This document shows, piece by piece, positions 41,000 through 52,864 of a DNA stretch of 64,000 nucleotides. Source of the DNA: Franconibacter pulveris DSM 19144 (GTDB taxonomy: Bacteria > Pseudomonadota > Gammaproteobacteria > Enterobacterales > Enterobacteriaceae). A program made the translations under genes and the position numbers. Location of the stretch: the NCBI GenBank assembly GCA_000621185.1, contig JHYZ01000015.1:1-64000 (forward strand), in the 5' to 3' direction. Each line of letters starts with the position of its first letter. The first letter of the stretch is position 1. Under the pieces are notes generated by a model that had not been told where the DNA came from, did not search any database, and worked only from the letters and a program-made list of their open reading frames with translations.

Positions 41000-41029
41000 A
41001 AAAACGGGCGCTTCAGGCGCCCGTTTTTG
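41000..41029. terminator. Bidirectional terminator between rraA and zapB
   Basis: AAAAACGGGCGC-ttca-GGCGCCCGTTTTT style stem with A-run before and T-run after; serves rraA and possibly convergent zapB. Confidence 0.85.
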
Positions 41030-41047
41030 TTTGGTCAAAGCGTAAAA

Positions 41048-41293
41048 TCACACTTCTTCCATTTTGCCCAGCAGCGCCTGCAGACGCTCCTGCCATACGT
41101 GTTGCTGTTCGCGCAGCTGATGGTTCTCACGCTCCAGCTCTTCGCGGCTGCCCTGCGCGTTTTGTACTTCCTGCGCCAGGCTGTTGTTCTTTTCTTTCAG
41201 CTCTTCGATTTCCATCTGCAAAAGCGTGATGGTATCAACCGCCTGCTGTACTTTTGCTTCCAGTTTCTCAAACACTTCAAATGACATCGTCAT
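41048..41293 (-). CDS. zapB: Cell division protein ZapB
   Basis: Small coiled-coil protein that links ZapA-FtsZ to MatP at the division site. 81 residues, almost entirely coiled coil with heptad-like [10 protein letters not shown] and [11 protein letters not shown]. The ATG giving [11 protein letters not shown] has CAGGAGAGG just upstream and is the E. coli start; a longer reading adds six residues. Divergent from glpF. Confidence 0.95.
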   Translation of the reverse strand: MTMSFEVFEKLEAKVQQAVDTITLLQMEIEELKEKNNSLAQEVQNAQGSREELERENHQLREQQHVWQERLQALLGKMEEV

Positions 41294-41719
41294 ACCTCTC
41301 CTGAATTGCAAGGCGTTGATGGATGGCTATCCTCGTCCCGGTTGCCGGCGACGCCTTATGTTACGTGCGAAAACGCTAGTCCCGATTGTATGAAGCGTGA
41401 CAGCCAGTGTCCAGCGGCATCCCGCGCTGTTTGCGGATTGCCACACTTTTCAGCCTATGCTGAATGCCCTTTGCAAGCATTGCAGGTAGTTATTAACATT
41501 TCCCTCACCCATTTCGCGCATTTATGGTGCCAGCGCAATTTATCCTTTTCTGAAATAGCGCGAAAACGCTCATTTTCTTGACGCATCACACACATTTCTA
41601 TTTCGTTATTTCTCGTTTTTGCTCGTTAACGATAAATTAACACTGTGTCTACACGACATACCGGACAGTTTTACCGCCCGGCTAACAATAACATTCACTT
41701 TGCCTTTAGGACCCCGATT
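41294..41719 (+). promoter_or_regulatory. zapB-glpF intergenic region with likely GlpR/CRP sites
   Basis: About 425 bp. Near glpF the AT-rich stretch 41600-41640 contains TTTCGTTATTTCTCG and TTGCTCGTTAACGATAAA, which resemble GlpR operators (consensus built on TTCGnnnncGAA-like halves). CRP dependence is expected from E. coli but I did not find a clean site. The rest shows nothing I can name. Confidence 0.5.
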
Positions 41720-42565
41720 ATGAGTCAAACATCAACCTTAAAAGGACAGTGCATCGCAGAGTTCCTCGGTACCGGGTTGTTGATTTTCTTCGGTGTAGGA
41801 TGTGTGGCTGCGCTGAAAGTGGCAGGCGCCAGTTTCGGCCAGTGGGAAATCAGTATCATCTGGGGTTTGGGGGTGGCGATGGCCATCTATCTGACCGCAG
41901 GCGTGTCTGGTGCGCATCTGAATCCGGCGGTAACCATAGCGTTGTGGCTGTTCGCCTGCTTTGACGGGCGCAAAGTTGTACCTTTTATCTTTTCTCAGTT
42001 TGCCGGCGCTTTTTGCGCAGCGGCGTTAGTTTACGGGCTTTATTACAATCTTTTTTACGACTACGAACAGACACACCATATGGTCCGCGGCAGTGTGGAA
42101 AGCCTCGACCTGGCCGGTATTTTTTCTACTTACCCGAATCCGCATATTAATTTTATGCAGGCCTTCGCAGTAGAAATGATTATCACAGCTATCCTGATGG
42201 GCGTGATCCTGGCGTTAACCGACGACGGCAATGGCATCCCGCGTGGTCCGCTGGCGCCCTTGTTGATTGGTCTGCTGATTGCGGTCATCGGCGCCTCCAT
42301 GGGGCCGCTCACCGGCTTCGCCATGAACCCGGCGCGCGACTTAGGACCGAAAGCCTTCGCCTGGCTTGCGGGCTGGGGTAATGTCGCCTTTACCGGCGGG
42401 CGTGAGATCCCCTACTTCCTGGTGCCCGCGCTGGGTCCGGTGGTCGGGGCGGCGCTTGGCGCATTCGGCTATCGCAAATTGATTGGCCGCCATTTACCGT
42501 GTGATGCTTGCGTGGATGACGCTGAAGAGCAGTCCACCGCCGCACAACAAAAAGCTTCGCTGTAA
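41720..42565 (+). CDS. glpF: Glycerol facilitator GlpF
   Basis: Inner-membrane aquaglyceroporin of 281 residues. Six membrane helices plus two half-helices carrying the NPA motifs SGAHLNPAVTIAL and GFAMNPARDLGPK; the latter Asp is typical of glycerol channels. Start MSQTSTLKGQCIAEF as in E. coli, with AGGA upstream. 20 bp before glpK (operon). Confidence 0.97.
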   Translation: MSQTSTLKGQCIAEFLGTGLLIFFGVGCVAALKVAGASFGQWEISIIWGLGVAMAIYLTAGVSGAHLNPAVTIALWLFACFDGRKVVPFIFSQFAGAFCAAALVYGLYYNLFYDYEQTHHMVRGSVESLDLAGIFSTYPNPHINFMQAFAVEMIITAILMGVILALTDDGNGIPRGPLAPLLIGLLIAVIGASMGPLTGFAMNPARDLGPKAFAWLAGWGNVAFTGGREIPYFLVPALGPVVGAALGAFGYRKLIGRHLPCDACVDDAEEQSTAAQQKASL

Positions 42566-42573
42566 CAGATTGA

Positions 42574-44097
<1,524 letters not shown>

Positions 44098-44108
44098 TCC
44101 CTCCCCTT

Positions 44109-44130
44109 TCTCCCGCCTGCGGGCGGGAGA
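44109..44130 (+). terminator. Hairpin after glpK
   Basis: TCTCCCGCC-tgc-GGGCGGGAGA followed by GTTT, 11 bp after the glpK stop. T-run is short, so termination may be partial. Confidence 0.6.
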
Positions 44131-44209
44131 GTTTCCCCGTTTTACCGATCCTGCCGCCAGATAGTGTATCCTTTGCATCAGAACTCCCCTTTTTGATGGT
44201 CAGCAGTGA

Positions 44210-44572
44210 ATGAAAGAGATCGAAAAAGCAGAAATTAAGCGTCTGAGCGACCGGCTCGACGCCATCCGCCACCAGCAGGCCGCCACGCCGCTGACGGAAG
44301 CCGCAGACAAATACATGGAACTGGAAAAAGAGAAAGAGACGCTTGAGGCGGAAATCGCTCGTCTGCACGACGTACGCAATCAGAAGCTCAGCAAAGAGGC
44401 GCAGAAGCTGATGGCGATGCCGTTTAAGCGCGCCATTACCAAAAAAGAGCAGGCCGATATGGGCAAGCTGAAGAAAAGCGTACGTGGGCTGGTGGTGGTG
44501 CATCCAATGACCGCGCTGGGCCGCGAGATGGGTTTAAAAGAGATGACGGGCTTTGCGAAAAGCGAGTTTTAA
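44210..44572 (+). CDS. yibL: YibL family ribosome-associated protein
   Basis: A 120-residue, highly charged protein nearly identical in layout to E. coli YibL (DUF2810). N-terminal helical region ([35 protein letters not shown]), then [20 protein letters not shown] and [20 protein letters not shown]. YibL has been reported to associate with ribosomes; its exact role is not clear. In E. coli it also precedes lldPRD, so this gene marks the join to that segment. Confidence 0.93.
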   Translation: MKEIEKAEIKRLSDRLDAIRHQQAATPLTEAADKYMELEKEKETLEAEIARLHDVRNQKLSKEAQKLMAMPFKRAITKKEQADMGKLKKSVRGLVVVHPMTALGREMGLKEMTGFAKSEF

Positions 44573-44606
44573 TCGCTGCCTGGCCCCTGCCACCGGGGCC
44601 AACGCG

Positions 44607-44891
44607 TTATCGAAATGAAAGTTTAATCTGAGCGCCACACGCTGCGGCATATCGTTCAAGCATCTCAAGCGAGGCTTTCATAACATTATGTTCGAGCTGA
44701 GATACTGCAGGTGACGAGATGCCCATGCGTTTCGCCACCTCACTCTGCGTTAAACCCGCTTTTAATCGCATTGCGTTAAGCATTGCCTGCATTTCTTCCT
44801 CGCGGTGCTCTTCTTCCCAGGCCGCGCGTACAGCCGGGTCCGCGAGCGCCTTCGCTTTTACTTCAGAAAATGTCACCCCTTTAACTTTCAT
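44607..44891 (-). CDS. XRE-family antitoxin (HigA-like)
   Basis: A 94-residue protein with a C-terminal helix-turn-helix (about 45-90): RLKAGLTQSEVAKRMGISSP, AVSQLE, SLEMLERYAAACG. The N-terminal VKAKALADPAVRAAWEEEHR is typical of antitoxins paired with Gp49-like toxins. It overlaps the toxin gene by 11 bp and should repress the operon. The higBA order (toxin first) is seen. Confidence 0.85.
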   Translation of the reverse strand: MKVKGVTFSEVKAKALADPAVRAAWEEEHREEEMQAMLNAMRLKAGLTQSEVAKRMGISSPAVSQLEHNVMKASLEMLERYAAACGAQIKLSFR

Positions 44892-45201
44892 CAGTAAGCT
44901 CCTTTAGTCTTGCCAGTGCGAGAACAATCTCCGGCTTCGGCGTTTTCGGCGTTTTCTTCACCCAGGTGCGCAAAATATAAATCTTGCGACCAGTGGCAAA
45001 AGCGAAAAGCGTTCTGGAAATATCTTTCGCGCCTACGCGTAACTCGAATAACTTTTCAGTTACCGCAACAGTATGAGGATAACGTAAACAGGGTCCCTGC
45101 GCTTCCAGCTTTTCGAGTCCTTTAAGCGCTTTTGCCTGCATAACAGGGTCAAGCTCATAAATTTCATATTCCGCAGCAGGGTGAAAAATGAGTTCAAACA
45201 T
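44881..45201 (-). CDS. RelE/HigB-type toxin (Gp49-like)
   Basis: A 106-residue protein, probably a ribosome-dependent mRNA interferase or relative. It shows AAEYEIYELDPVMQAKALKG, KLFELRVGAKDISRTLFAFA and KIYILRTWVKKTPKTP, the usual strand-helix pattern with the K-K-T-x-K-T-P ending of phage-derived Gp49-like HigB proteins. A strong GGGGAAGG lies before the ATG. It sits between yibL and lldP, a gap that holds no genes in E. coli, so it is probably acquired. Confidence 0.83.
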   Translation of the reverse strand: MFELIFHPAAEYEIYELDPVMQAKALKGLEKLEAQGPCLRYPHTVAVTEKLFELRVGAKDISRTLFAFATGRKIYILRTWVKKTPKTPKPEIVLALARLKELTDES

Positions 45202-45381
45202 TCCTTCCCCAGATTAGGTCCATTAACCCGCAATGGCAGAACATTCATCATTTCTGATCATTGCTTCAGCAGAACACAGAATAAAAGGGACGGATAACCT
45301 TGAGGAATTAACGCTCCGCTTTTACGAGCAAGCTTCCAGATAATCGCGTTATACAGGCTAAGCCGGAGCGGCAAGCGCGTA

Positions 45382-45396
45382 ATTGGTCCAACCAAT
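45382..45396. promoter_or_regulatory. LldR operator O1 (distal)
   Basis: Near-perfect palindrome ATTGGTCCAACCAAT, matching the TTGGTnnnACCAA pattern of LldR sites in E. coli. It lies about 195 bp upstream of lldP. Confidence 0.75.
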
Positions 45397-45507
45397 CTCA
45401 ACCAAAATTTCTCTGACTCTCACAGAACCCCAAAAATCAGTAACCATCGCGTTGCTTAAAACTAACATCTGATTAACCATTCATTGTCACTTACCCTACA
45501 AACCCAC

Positions 45508-45524
45508 TTTGGTTGGACCACTTT
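45508..45524. promoter_or_regulatory. LldR operator O2 (proximal)
   Basis: TTTGGTTGGACCACTTT carries the TGGTnnnACCA pattern, 67 bp upstream of lldP and about 125 bp from O1. In E. coli two such sites flank the promoter and allow repression by looping. Confidence 0.7.
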
Positions 45525-45590
45525 TACAAAACGCCATGACAGATGAGCGCAGACTCACCGCGGCGCTGAGCGGTCCCCAGGAGACAGGCA

Positions 45591-47246
45591 ATGGAACTCT
45601 GGCAACAGAATTACGACCCGGCAGGCAACCTCTGGCTCTCCAGCCTGATTGCCGCGCTGCCCATCCTCTTTTTCTTTTTCGCGCTGATTAAGCTCAAGCT
45701 GAAAGGCTACCTGGCGGCGACCATAACCGTCGCCATCGCGCTGCTGGTGGCGCTGTTCTTCTACCGCATGCCCGTCGACCGGGCTTTCGCCTCGGTGATT
45801 TATGGCTTCTTCTATGGTCTGTGGCCAATAGCCTGGATAATCATCGCGGCGGTCTTCGTCTATAAAATTTCCGTGAAGACCGGGCAGTTCGACATCATCC
45901 GGTCATCAATACTCTCAATCACGCCGGACCAGCGCTTACAAATGCTGATTGTCGGCTTCTCCTTCGGGGCGTTTCTGGAAGGGGCGGCGGGATTTGGTGC
46001 GCCGGTGGCGATTACCGCCGCCTTGCTGGTCGGGCTTGGCTTTAACCCGCTCTACGCGGCAGGCCTGTGCCTTATCGTTAACACCGCGCCCGTCGCCTTT
46101 GGCGCAATGGGCATTCCGATTCTGGTGGCAGGCCAGGTGACGGGCATCGACAGCTTCGCCATCGGCCAGATGGTGGGCCGCCAGCTGCCGTTCCTGACCA
46201 TTATCGTGCTCTTCTGGATCATGGCGATCATGGACGGCTGGCGCGGCGTGAAAGAGACGTGGCCGGCGGTGCTGGTGGCGGGCGGTTCGTTCGCCATCGC
46301 CCAGTATTTAAGCTCGAACTTTATTGGCCCGGAGCTGCCGGACATCATCTCCTCGCTGGTATCGCTGGTCTGTCTGACGCTGTTTTTGAAACGCTGGCAG
46401 CCGGTGCGCATCTTCCGCTTTGGCGATGTGGGCGCGTCGATGGTTGACCAGACGCTGGCGCGTAAAAATTACACGCCAGGTCAGGTGGTGCGCGCCTGGA
46501 CGCCGTTCCTGTTCCTCACCGCCACGGTCACGCTCTGGAGCGTGCCGCCATTTAAGGCGCTGTTCGCGAAGAACGGCCCGCTGGCGGACTGGGTCTTTAA
46601 CGTCGCCGTGCCGCATCTCGACAAGCTGGTGGCGCGCATGCCGCCGGTGGTGGCGCAAGCCACGCCGTACCCGGCGGTCTACAAGTTCGACTGGTTCTCC
46701 GCCACCGGCACCGCCATTCTCGTCGCCGCGATAATCTCTATCATCTGGTTGCGGATGAAGCCGAAAGCGGCGGTGGAGACCTTTGCCCAGACGCTAAGAG
46801 AGCTGGCGCTGCCCATCTACTCCATCGGCATGGTGCTCGCCTTCGCCTTTATCTCTAACTACTCCGGGCTGTCGTCAACACTTGCGCTGGCGCTCTCCCA
46901 CACCGGCAGCGCGTTCCCGTTCTTCTCCCCCTTCCTCGGCTGGCTCGGCGTTTTCCTGACCGGCTCGGACACCTCGTCGAACGCGCTGTTCGCCGCCCTT
47001 CAGGCCACCGCCGCCCAGCAAATCGGCGTGTCGGACATTCTGATGGTGGCGGCCAACACCACCGGCGGCGTGACCGGCAAGATGATTTCGCCGCAGTCCA
47101 TCGCCATCGCCTGCGCGGCGGTGGGGCTGGTGGGCAAAGAATCTGACCTGTTCCGTTTTACCGTGAAGCACAGCCTGATCTTCACCTGCATGGTGGGCCT
47201 TATCACCACGCTTCAGGCCTATGTCTTCACCTGGATGATCCCATGA
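45591..47246 (+). CDS. lldP: L-lactate permease LldP
   Basis: Inner-membrane lactate:proton symporter of 551 residues, about 12-14 helices, matching E. coli Lld[56 protein letters not shown] and [15 protein letters not shown]. First gene of lldPRD, ATGA overlap with lldR; regulated by LldR and, in E. coli, by ArcA. Confidence 0.96.
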   Translation: MELWQQNYDPAGNLWLSSLIAALPILFFFFALIKLKLKGYLAATITVAIALLVALFFYRMPVDRAFASVIYGFFYGLWPIAWIIIAAVFVYKISVKTGQFDIIRSSILSITPDQRLQMLIVGFSFGAFLEGAAGFGAPVAITAALLVGLGFNPLYAAGLCLIVNTAPVAFGAMGIPILVAGQVTGIDSFAIGQMVGRQLPFLTIIVLFWIMAIMDGWRGVKETWPAVLVAGGSFAIAQYLSSNFIGPELPDIISSLVSLVCLTLFLKRWQPVRIFRFGDVGASMVDQTLARKNYTPGQVVRAWTPFLFLTATVTLWSVPPFKALFAKNGPLADWVFNVAVPHLDKLVARMPPVVAQATPYPAVYKFDWFSATGTAILVAAIISIIWLRMKPKAAVETFAQTLRELALPIYSIGMVLAFAFISNYSGLSSTLALALSHTGSAFPFFSPFLGWLGVFLTGSDTSSNALFAALQATAAQQIGVSDILMVAANTTGGVTGKMISPQSIAIACAAVGLVGKESDLFRFTVKHSLIFTCMVGLITTLQAYVFTWMIP

Positions 47247-48031
47247 CGACCATGACAAAGCGCCTCGCCGACCACCTGGTGGAGCGCATCCGTATTTTTA
47301 TCCGCGACCGGGGACTGGAGGCGGGCATGCGGTTGCCCGCCGAGCGCAAGTTCGCCGCCGAGCTTGGCGTATCGCGCAATTCCCTGCGCGAGGCGATACA
47401 AATCCTTATCCGTGAAGGGCTGCTCGTCAGCCGTCGCGGCGGCGGCACCTTTTTGCGCTACCAGCTGGAACCCTGGTCGGAACAGCGCATCGTGCAGCCT
47501 ATCCGTAGCCTGCTGGCGGACGACCCTTGCTACCGCTACGACATACTAGAGGCGCGTCACGCCATTGAGGCCAGCACCGCCTGGCACGCGGCCCTTCGCG
47601 CCACCCCCGCGGATAAAGAGAAGCTGCAAATTTGCTTTGACGCGACGCTGAAGTTTACCGAGCAGGATGACCCGGACCTCGCCGCCCAGGCGGATGTGCG
47701 TTTTCATCTGGCGATTGCCGAAGCGTCGCACAATATCGTGCTGCTACAGACCATGCGCGGTTTCTTCGACCTGCTGCAATCCTCTGTCATGGAGAGCCGT
47801 CAGCGGATGTACCTGCAACCGCCGATTTTCTCGCAGCTCACCGAACAGCACCGCGAAATGCTGGACGCGATTCTGGCAGGCGACGCCGAGCGGGCGCGCA
47901 AAGCGGTGATGCAACACCTCGGTTTTGTTCATTCCACCATTAAACAACTTGATGAAGATGTCGCCCGCCAGGCGCGCGTGACCCGCCTGCCCGACGACCT
48001 GCTCACACTTCCCAGGGAGAAAAAATCATGA
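47243..48031 (+). CDS. lldR: L-lactate-responsive regulator LldR
   Basis: GntR/FadR-family regulator. 262 residues: N-terminal winged helix ([40 protein letters not shown]), then the FCD ligand domain with [25 protein letters not shown] and [14 protein letters not shown], which supply the metal-binding residues. The E. coli protein is 258 residues. It overlaps both neighbours by 4 bp. Confidence 0.95.
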   Translation: MTTMTKRLADHLVERIRIFIRDRGLEAGMRLPAERKFAAELGVSRNSLREAIQILIREGLLVSRRGGGTFLRYQLEPWSEQRIVQPIRSLLADDPCYRYDILEARHAIEASTAWHAALRATPADKEKLQICFDATLKFTEQDDPDLAAQADVRFHLAIAEASHNIVLLQTMRGFFDLLQSSVMESRQRMYLQPPIFSQLTEQHREMLDAILAGDAERARKAVMQHLGFVHSTIKQLDEDVARQARVTRLPDDLLTLPREKKS

Positions 48032-49233
48032 TTATTTCAGCGGCAAGTGACTACCGGGCCGCGGCGCAGCGCAAGCTGCCGCCTTTTCTGTTCCACTATA
48101 TCGACGGCGGCGCTTACGCTGAATATACCCTGCGTCGTAATGTGGAAGACCTTTCGCAGGTGGCGCTGCGCCAGCGCGTGCTGAAGAACATGTCTGATTT
48201 AAGCCTTGAGACAACGCTCTTTAACGAGACGCTCTCTATGCCGGTGGCGCTCGCCCCCGTCGGGCTGTGCGGCATGTACGCCCGTCGCGGCGAAGTGCAG
48301 GCGGCGCGCGCGGCGGCGGCGAAGGGCATTCCCTTTACCCTTTCCACCGTTTCCGTCTGCCCGATTGAAGAGGTCGCGCCCGCCATTAATCGCCCGATGT
48401 GGTTCCAGCTCTATGTGCTGCGCGACCGGGGTTTTATGCGCAACGCCCTGGAGCGCGCCAAAGCGGCGGGCTGCTCAACGCTGGTCTTTACCGTGGATAT
48501 GCCGACCCCTGGCGCACGCTATCGCGACGCCCACTCCGGCATGAGCGGCGCCAACGCCGCCCTGCGCCGTTACTGGCAGGCGGTGACGCACCCGCAATGG
48601 GCCTGGGATGTGGGGCTGCACGGCCGCCCGCACGATCTCGGCAATATCTCCACCTACCTTGGCAAACCGACCGGGCTTGAGGATTACATCGGCTGGCTTT
48701 CGAACAACTTCGACCCGTCTATCTCCTGGAAAGACCTGGAGTGGATCCGCGAATTCTGGGACGGCCCGATGGTGATTAAAGGCATCCTCGACCCGGAAGA
48801 CGCCCGCGACGCGGTACGCTTCGGCGCCGACGGCATTGTGGTCTCCAACCACGGCGGCCGCCAGCTCGACGGCGTGCTCTCTTCCGCCCGCGCCCTGCCC
48901 GCCATCGCCGACGCGGTGAAAGGCGACATTGCTATTCTCGCCGACAGCGGCATTCGCAACGGGCTGGACGTGGTGCGCATGATTGCGCTCGGCGCCGACA
49001 GCGTGCTGCTGGGCCGCGCCTACCTTTACGCCCTCGCCACGCACGGCGAGAAAGGGGTCGCTAATTTGCTGAATCTGATTGAAAAAGAGATGCGGGTGGC
49101 GATGACGCTGACCGGCGCGAAATCTGTTAAAGAGATCACGCGCGAGTCGCTGGTGCCGGCGCCGGAGTTCACCTCCGTGCTGGCGGAGTTGCCTGCGGCC
49201 AGCGCGCAGACGAAACGGCATAACGCGGCGTAA
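48028..49233 (+). CDS. lldD: L-lactate dehydrogenase LldD (quinone-linked)
   Basis: FMN-dependent, membrane-associated oxidase of L-lactate to pyruvate, passing electrons to quinone. 401 residues with [20 protein letters not shown], the FMN-binding core and the active-site motif [15 protein letters not shown] (catalytic His near 275, substrate Arg). Last gene of lldPRD; a REP-like hairpin follows. Confidence 0.96.
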   Translation: MIISAASDYRAAAQRKLPPFLFHYIDGGAYAEYTLRRNVEDLSQVALRQRVLKNMSDLSLETTLFNETLSMPVALAPVGLCGMYARRGEVQAARAAAAKGIPFTLSTVSVCPIEEVAPAINRPMWFQLYVLRDRGFMRNALERAKAAGCSTLVFTVDMPTPGARYRDAHSGMSGANAALRRYWQAVTHPQWAWDVGLHGRPHDLGNISTYLGKPTGLEDYIGWLSNNFDPSISWKDLEWIREFWDGPMVIKGILDPEDARDAVRFGADGIVVSNHGGRQLDGVLSSARALPAIADAVKGDIAILADSGIRNGLDVVRMIALGADSVLLGRAYLYALATHGEKGVANLLNLIEKEMRVAMTLTGAKSVKEITRESLVPAPEFTSVLAELPAASAQTKRHNAA

Positions 49234-49244
49234 GCGCCTTTAAC

Positions 49245-49270
49245 GGCGGGTGGCGCTGTGCTTACCCGCC
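49245..49270. repeat. REP-like palindrome after lldD
   Basis: GGCGGGTggcgctgtgcttACCCGCC; same stem and central GCGCT-x-x-GCTT as the copies near 57.85 and 61.5 kb. Confidence 0.65.
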
Positions 49271-49412
49271 CTGCGGAAACAGGCCTGCAAGGGTGAAGCA
49301 TCCTCAGTGACTCTCACCTTCACCTCAAATCGGCTGAAATTGAGGTGATGATGGTTAGCCTCTGATAAAACGGCAAGCCTCATGATGTAACACCAGCCGC
49401 CCTGGCAGCAAC

Positions 49413-50090
49413 TTACCCTCTGCCCCACAACCTGCGCGAAAAGCTTTCTATCTTGCCGCTAAGACGCCGCTTCTGTATGGTTTTCGCCCAGCTTGCGGAA
49501 AGCCCGGCGGCGCTCAGCAAGCGATGGTACTGCTCATCGTCGAATGGGGTGTGCCAGGCGATGGCGGCGGCCTCTTTTACCGAAACGCCGCTTACGCGCG
49601 ACACTAACGCCAGCGGCGCGTCGGCGGCGACCTTGCCTTCTGCAATGACCCGGTAAAGCCAGCCGCAGCGCGTTTTCTCCTGCATCAGACCGGAAAGGTC
49701 GCCGATACCAGAGTGAAAATTCACTTTGAAGCAGGGCGATCGCGGCTGGGTGACCTGAATCAGCGCGTCGCCCCACTGAAAGATATCGCCGATAAAGACA
49801 TTCGCTTCCGTAAGCCCGACGGTGGAGAGGTTTTCGCCAAAAGCGGGAGCGACAAACCACGCCGCCTGCTCGGGAAACTCCCGCGCCCACTGCTCATAAT
49901 GCTCGCGCGGATAGTGGCACAGCGCCCGGTCCGGCCCGCCGTGGATCTTTTTTTCTGCCTGCTGGTCGCCCACCAGCCCGCGGTCGGTCAGGGATAATTC
50001 GCCCTCCACCTGCACTTTGCCGATGGCGCTGGGCCGCGAGCCTTCATACTCACGCACCTTGCCGATAAAAACGGTTACGGGATACTCCAT
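49413..50090 (-). CDS. yiiM: MOSC-domain protein YiiM
   Basis: 225 residues, single MOSC domain with a YiiM-type C-terminal extension. KKIHGGPDRALCHYPREHY and PAFGENLSTVGLTE hold the conserved Cys and metal-site-type residues; it ends LSGKIESFSRRLWG. In E. coli YiiM takes part in reduction of N-hydroxylated compounds as a molybdenum-cofactor protein. Follows sodA's reverse neighbour order as in E. coli (near sodA-kdgT). Confidence 0.92.
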   Translation of the reverse strand: MEYPVTVFIGKVREYEGSRPSAIGKVQVEGELSLTDRGLVGDQQAEKKIHGGPDRALCHYPREHYEQWAREFPEQAAWFVAPAFGENLSTVGLTEANVFIGDIFQWGDALIQVTQPRSPCFKVNFHSGIGDLSGLMQEKTRCGWLYRVIAEGKVAADAPLALVSRVSGVSVKEAAAIAWHTPFDDEQYHRLLSAAGLSASWAKTIQKRRLSGKIESFSRRLWGRG

Positions 50091-50112
50091 TCGCGCCTCC
50101 TTATGCGGATAT

Positions 50113-50139
50113 AAAAAAAGCGAGCCATCAGGCTCGCTT
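50113..50139 (-). terminator. Terminator after sodA
   Basis: AAGCGAGCC-tgat-GGCTCGCTT followed by T-run on the minus strand, 22 bp after the sodA stop. Confidence 0.85.
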
Positions 50140-50160
50140 CTTAGCGGTCATTTTGCAATC

Positions 50161-50781
50161 TTATTTCTGAGAAGCGAAACGCTCAGCCGCTTCGTCCCAG
50201 TTCACCACGTTCCAGAACTCTTTGATGTAGTCCGGACGACGGTTCTGGAATTTCAGGTAGTAAGCGTGCTCCCACACGTCCAGGCCCAGGATCGGGTAGC
50301 CGGAAGCGCCGGAGATAGCTTCGCCCATCAGCGGGGAATCCTGGTTAGCGGTGGAAACCACGGCCAGCTTATCGCCCTGCTTAACCAGCCACGCCCAGCC
50401 GGAGCCGAAACGGGTAGCCGCCGCTTTTTCGAACTCTTCTTTAAATTTCTCAACGGAGCCGAAGTCGCGCTCGATAGCCGCTTTCAGGTCGCCCTGCAGG
50501 GTGGTGCCTTTTTTCAGGCCTTTCCAGAACAGGCTGTGGTTAGCGTGGCCGCCTGCGTTGTTACGCAGAACGGTTTTCTTGTCCGCCGGCACCTGATCCA
50601 GTTTGGTGATCAGCTCTTCCACCGGCAGGTTAGCGAATTCCGGCAGGCTTTCCAGCGCCGCGTTGGCGTTGTTAACGTAAGTCTGGTGATGTTTGGTGTG
50701 ATGGATTTCCATCGTCTGCTTGTCGAAATGCGGTTCCAGGGCGTCGTAAGCATACGGCAGGGAAGGCAGTGTATAGCTCAT
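50161..50781 (-). CDS. sodA: Manganese superoxide dismutase SodA
   Basis: Cytoplasmic Mn-SOD, 206 residues. Metal ligands are visible: His27 in [13 protein letters not shown], His82-region in [10 protein letters not shown], Asp and His in [16 protein letters not shown]. The GSGWAW and Gly/Gln pattern fits the Mn form. The ATG giving [15 protein letters not shown] has GGAG upstream; a longer reading adds four residues. Expected SoxRS, Fur and ArcA control from E. coli. Confidence 0.97.
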   Translation of the reverse strand: MSYTLPSLPYAYDALEPHFDKQTMEIHHTKHHQTYVNNANAALESLPEFANLPVEELITKLDQVPADKKTVLRNNAGGHANHSLFWKGLKKGTTLQGDLKAAIERDFGSVEKFKEEFEKAAATRFGSGWAWLVKQGDKLAVVSTANQDSPLMGEAISGASGYPILGLDVWEHAYYLKFQNRRPDYIKEFWNVVNWDEAAERFASQK

Positions 50782-50835
50782 AATCATCTCCATTTATTGT
50801 CGGGCGGCAGAGGGGTGTTAACGCCGCGTAAGCAG

Positions 50836-50880
50836 TGGGTTCATTATAGTTAATTAAGTGATATTGAAAATGTTTATCAA
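50836..50880 (-). promoter_or_regulatory. sodA promoter with Fur-box-like sequence
   Basis: The minus strand reads TTGATAAACATTTTCAATAT, then CACTTAATTAACTATAATGAACC, close to the E. coli sodA promoter. TATAAT (50843-50848) is the -10. The GATAAnCATTTTCAATATC part resembles a Fur box. Confidence 0.75.
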
Positions 50881-51099
50881 TGCCGCAGTTTTAATAAGGT
50901 TATAAATTTTCTTTCTAATGCCTGGAATTGGCGCAGCGCAGCGTAACCCACTTGCCTGTGCGAAGCGCCGTTTACCCGCGTGAAGCGGGGCTTGCAACCC
51001 TTCCGGTGATGTCGCGCTTGCTTCTTAATTTTTCGGAAAACTTTTAACTCCGGCCATGCTTCACACTCATTTACGTGAAACAAATTATGAAACAGGGCC

Positions 51100-51954
51100 T
51101 TACGACGCTTTATTAAGAGAAACGCCGAACTGCTGGCGCCATACGCGCGGCGTTACGCCCGTCTCACGCGTAAACACCACCGAGAAGTAATTGCTGTCTT
51201 CAAAGCCGCAGCGCGAGGCGATATCGCTAATCAGCATCTCGGTATGGCGAAGCAGATATTGCGCCTGGCAGATGCGCAGCTGACGCAGGTACTGGCTGAT
51301 GGTCATGCCGGTCTGCTGGCGGAAAAGCTGGCGCAGCGGCCGCTCTGGCGCCTGGTGACGCTCGCAAAAACGCGCCAGGTCAAAATCCGTTTCCAGGCTT
51401 TTACCGAGCGCGGCGATAAGCAGATCGAGCGTTTCGCCCTGCTCCGTCGCCGCGTCGTCGGCGGGCTGATAACGGTGGCGGCGCAGCGTGATGCAAAGCT
51501 GCAAAAAGAGGCTCTCCGCCAGACACTGCGACAGCGCATCGGGCTTCACGCTCTCATGCTCCAGCTGGTTGATGAGCTGGCGCGCCTGCGCCATCCCCTG
51601 ACTTCCCAGCCGCCAGCGCGCTTCGCTGCCGCGCGGCGGTTGCAGAAGCTCCGCCCAGTCCACGTTGAGGCGCAGCCGCTCGGGGCAATAGATGATGTTA
51701 TGCAGCACCAGATCGTTCACCGCCTGATAGCTGTGGCGGTCTTCGGCGCGAATGTAAAAGAGATCGCCGCAGGTGATGCGCCAGGGCCGGTCGTTAAGCA
51801 CGTGCAGGCCATTGCCGCGCCACACCAGCACCAGTTCGCAGAAGTCGTGGGAATGCTCGGCGAAGACATTTTGCGGATAGCGATCCGCCACCGCGACGGC
51901 CTGGACGGCGGTGGCGAAAAAGTCATCTTTTTTGAGGATTACCTGGTCGGCCAC
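51100..51954 (-). CDS. rhaR: Rhamnose activator RhaR
   Basis: AraC/XylS activator of the rhaSR promoter. The 284-residue product begins at a GTG after AGGGG. The N-terminal cupin binds L-rhamnose ([37 protein letters not shown]). The C-terminal helix-turn-helix pair includes [20 protein letters not shown] and [20 protein letters not shown]. It follows rhaS on the same strand, 73 bp downstream. Confidence 0.93.
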   Translation of the reverse strand: MADQVILKKDDFFATAVQAVAVADRYPQNVFAEHSHDFCELVLVWRGNGLHVLNDRPWRITCGDLFYIRAEDRHSYQAVNDLVLHNIIYCPERLRLNVDWAELLQPPRGSEARWRLGSQGMAQARQLINQLEHESVKPDALSQCLAESLFLQLCITLRRHRYQPADDAATEQGETLDLLIAALGKSLETDFDLARFCERHQAPERPLRQLFRQQTGMTISQYLRQLRICQAQYLLRHTEMLISDIASRCGFEDSNYFSVVFTRETGVTPRVWRQQFGVSLNKAS

Positions 51955-52027
51955 AACACGCCCCTGGAAGCTAAATAGTCAGAAAGTATCGACGTTTTTG
52001 GCGCGTAAGAGGGTGATTTGTCTCGCG

Positions 52028-52864
52028 TTACTGAAACGGGCAGTCGCGCCCGAGACGAATTTCACGCGGCGACCAGCAGAACTCGCGCTTAAACAGCGTG
52101 GAGAAATGGTTGCTGTCGCCAAAGCCGCACTGGTAAGCAATATCGGTCACGCTCTCCTCGCTGTGGCGTAGCAGATGGCGCGCCTTAATCAGCCGCAGGC
52201 GGTTCAGGTAACGCTGCGGCGTCAGGCCGGTTTGCTGCTTCAGTTGCCGGTGCAGCGTTCTGAGGGAGAGGCTGAATTTATCGGCGAGCTGCTCCCAGCA
52301 CACCTCCTCGGCGAAATGGTCTTCAAGCCAGGCGATCATCTGATTAAGCCGCTCGTCAGCTTTGCCGCTGTTTTCCGCCAGGCTGCTCTTACGCAGCAAA
52401 ATCAGCAACTGCATAAAGAGGATCTCGCGGTTGGCGATGGCGGGGGTATCGGCGGCTTCGCCCAGCGCCTCTATCTGTTCGATAAGCCCGCGCACCTGCT
52501 GCAACACCTGCTGGCCCACCCGCCAGTGAGAGGCGTAGTTGCCGTCCTGCTCCTGCGGCAGCAGCCGCTCCAGCCCGGCGATAAACGAAAACGCGTCCGG
52601 CGCGCGGTAAAGCACGTTCGTCAGACAGAGGTTTTCGGTGTGCTCGAAAAGGTGCCGGTCGTGGTCGCGCACAAAGCAAACGGAACCGCCGCTTAGCGTA
52701 TAGGGCTGGCCGTTGAAAATATGAGTACCGGTGCCGTGCTCGACAATCACGATTTCCCAGAAGTCGTGATGATGTTCTGGAAACGCCGCCTGCGGCAGCC
52801 GCGGTTCAATCGCTACCGTGGCATTGCCCGACGGGAAAAAATCAGCGCCGTATAAGACCGTCAT
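52028..52864 (-). CDS. rhaS: Rhamnose activator RhaS (AraC family)
   Basis: Direct activator of rhaBAD. The 278-residue length is that of E. coli RhaS. N-terminal cupin ([20 protein letters not shown]) and C-terminal AraC domain ([40 protein letters not shown]). First gene of rhaSR, divergent from rhaB. Confidence 0.95.
   Translation of the reverse strand: MTVLYGADFFPSGNATVAIEPRLPQAAFPEHHHDFWEIVIVEHGTGTHIFNGQPYTLSGGSVCFVRDHDRHLFEHTENLCLTNVLYRAPDAFSFIAGLERLLPQEQDGNYASHWRVGQQVLQQVRGLIEQIEALGEAADTPAIANREILFMQLLILLRKSSLAENSGKADERLNQMIAWLEDHFAEEVCWEQLADKFSLSLRTLHRQLKQQTGLTPQRYLNRLRLIKARHLLRHSEESVTDIAYQCGFGDSNHFSTLFKREFCWSPREIRLGRDCPFQ

Noticed and set aside
45060-45251. 63-codon minus-strand frame overlapping the HigB-like gene
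   Set aside because: Overlaps the well-supported toxin gene in another frame and has no family resemblance.
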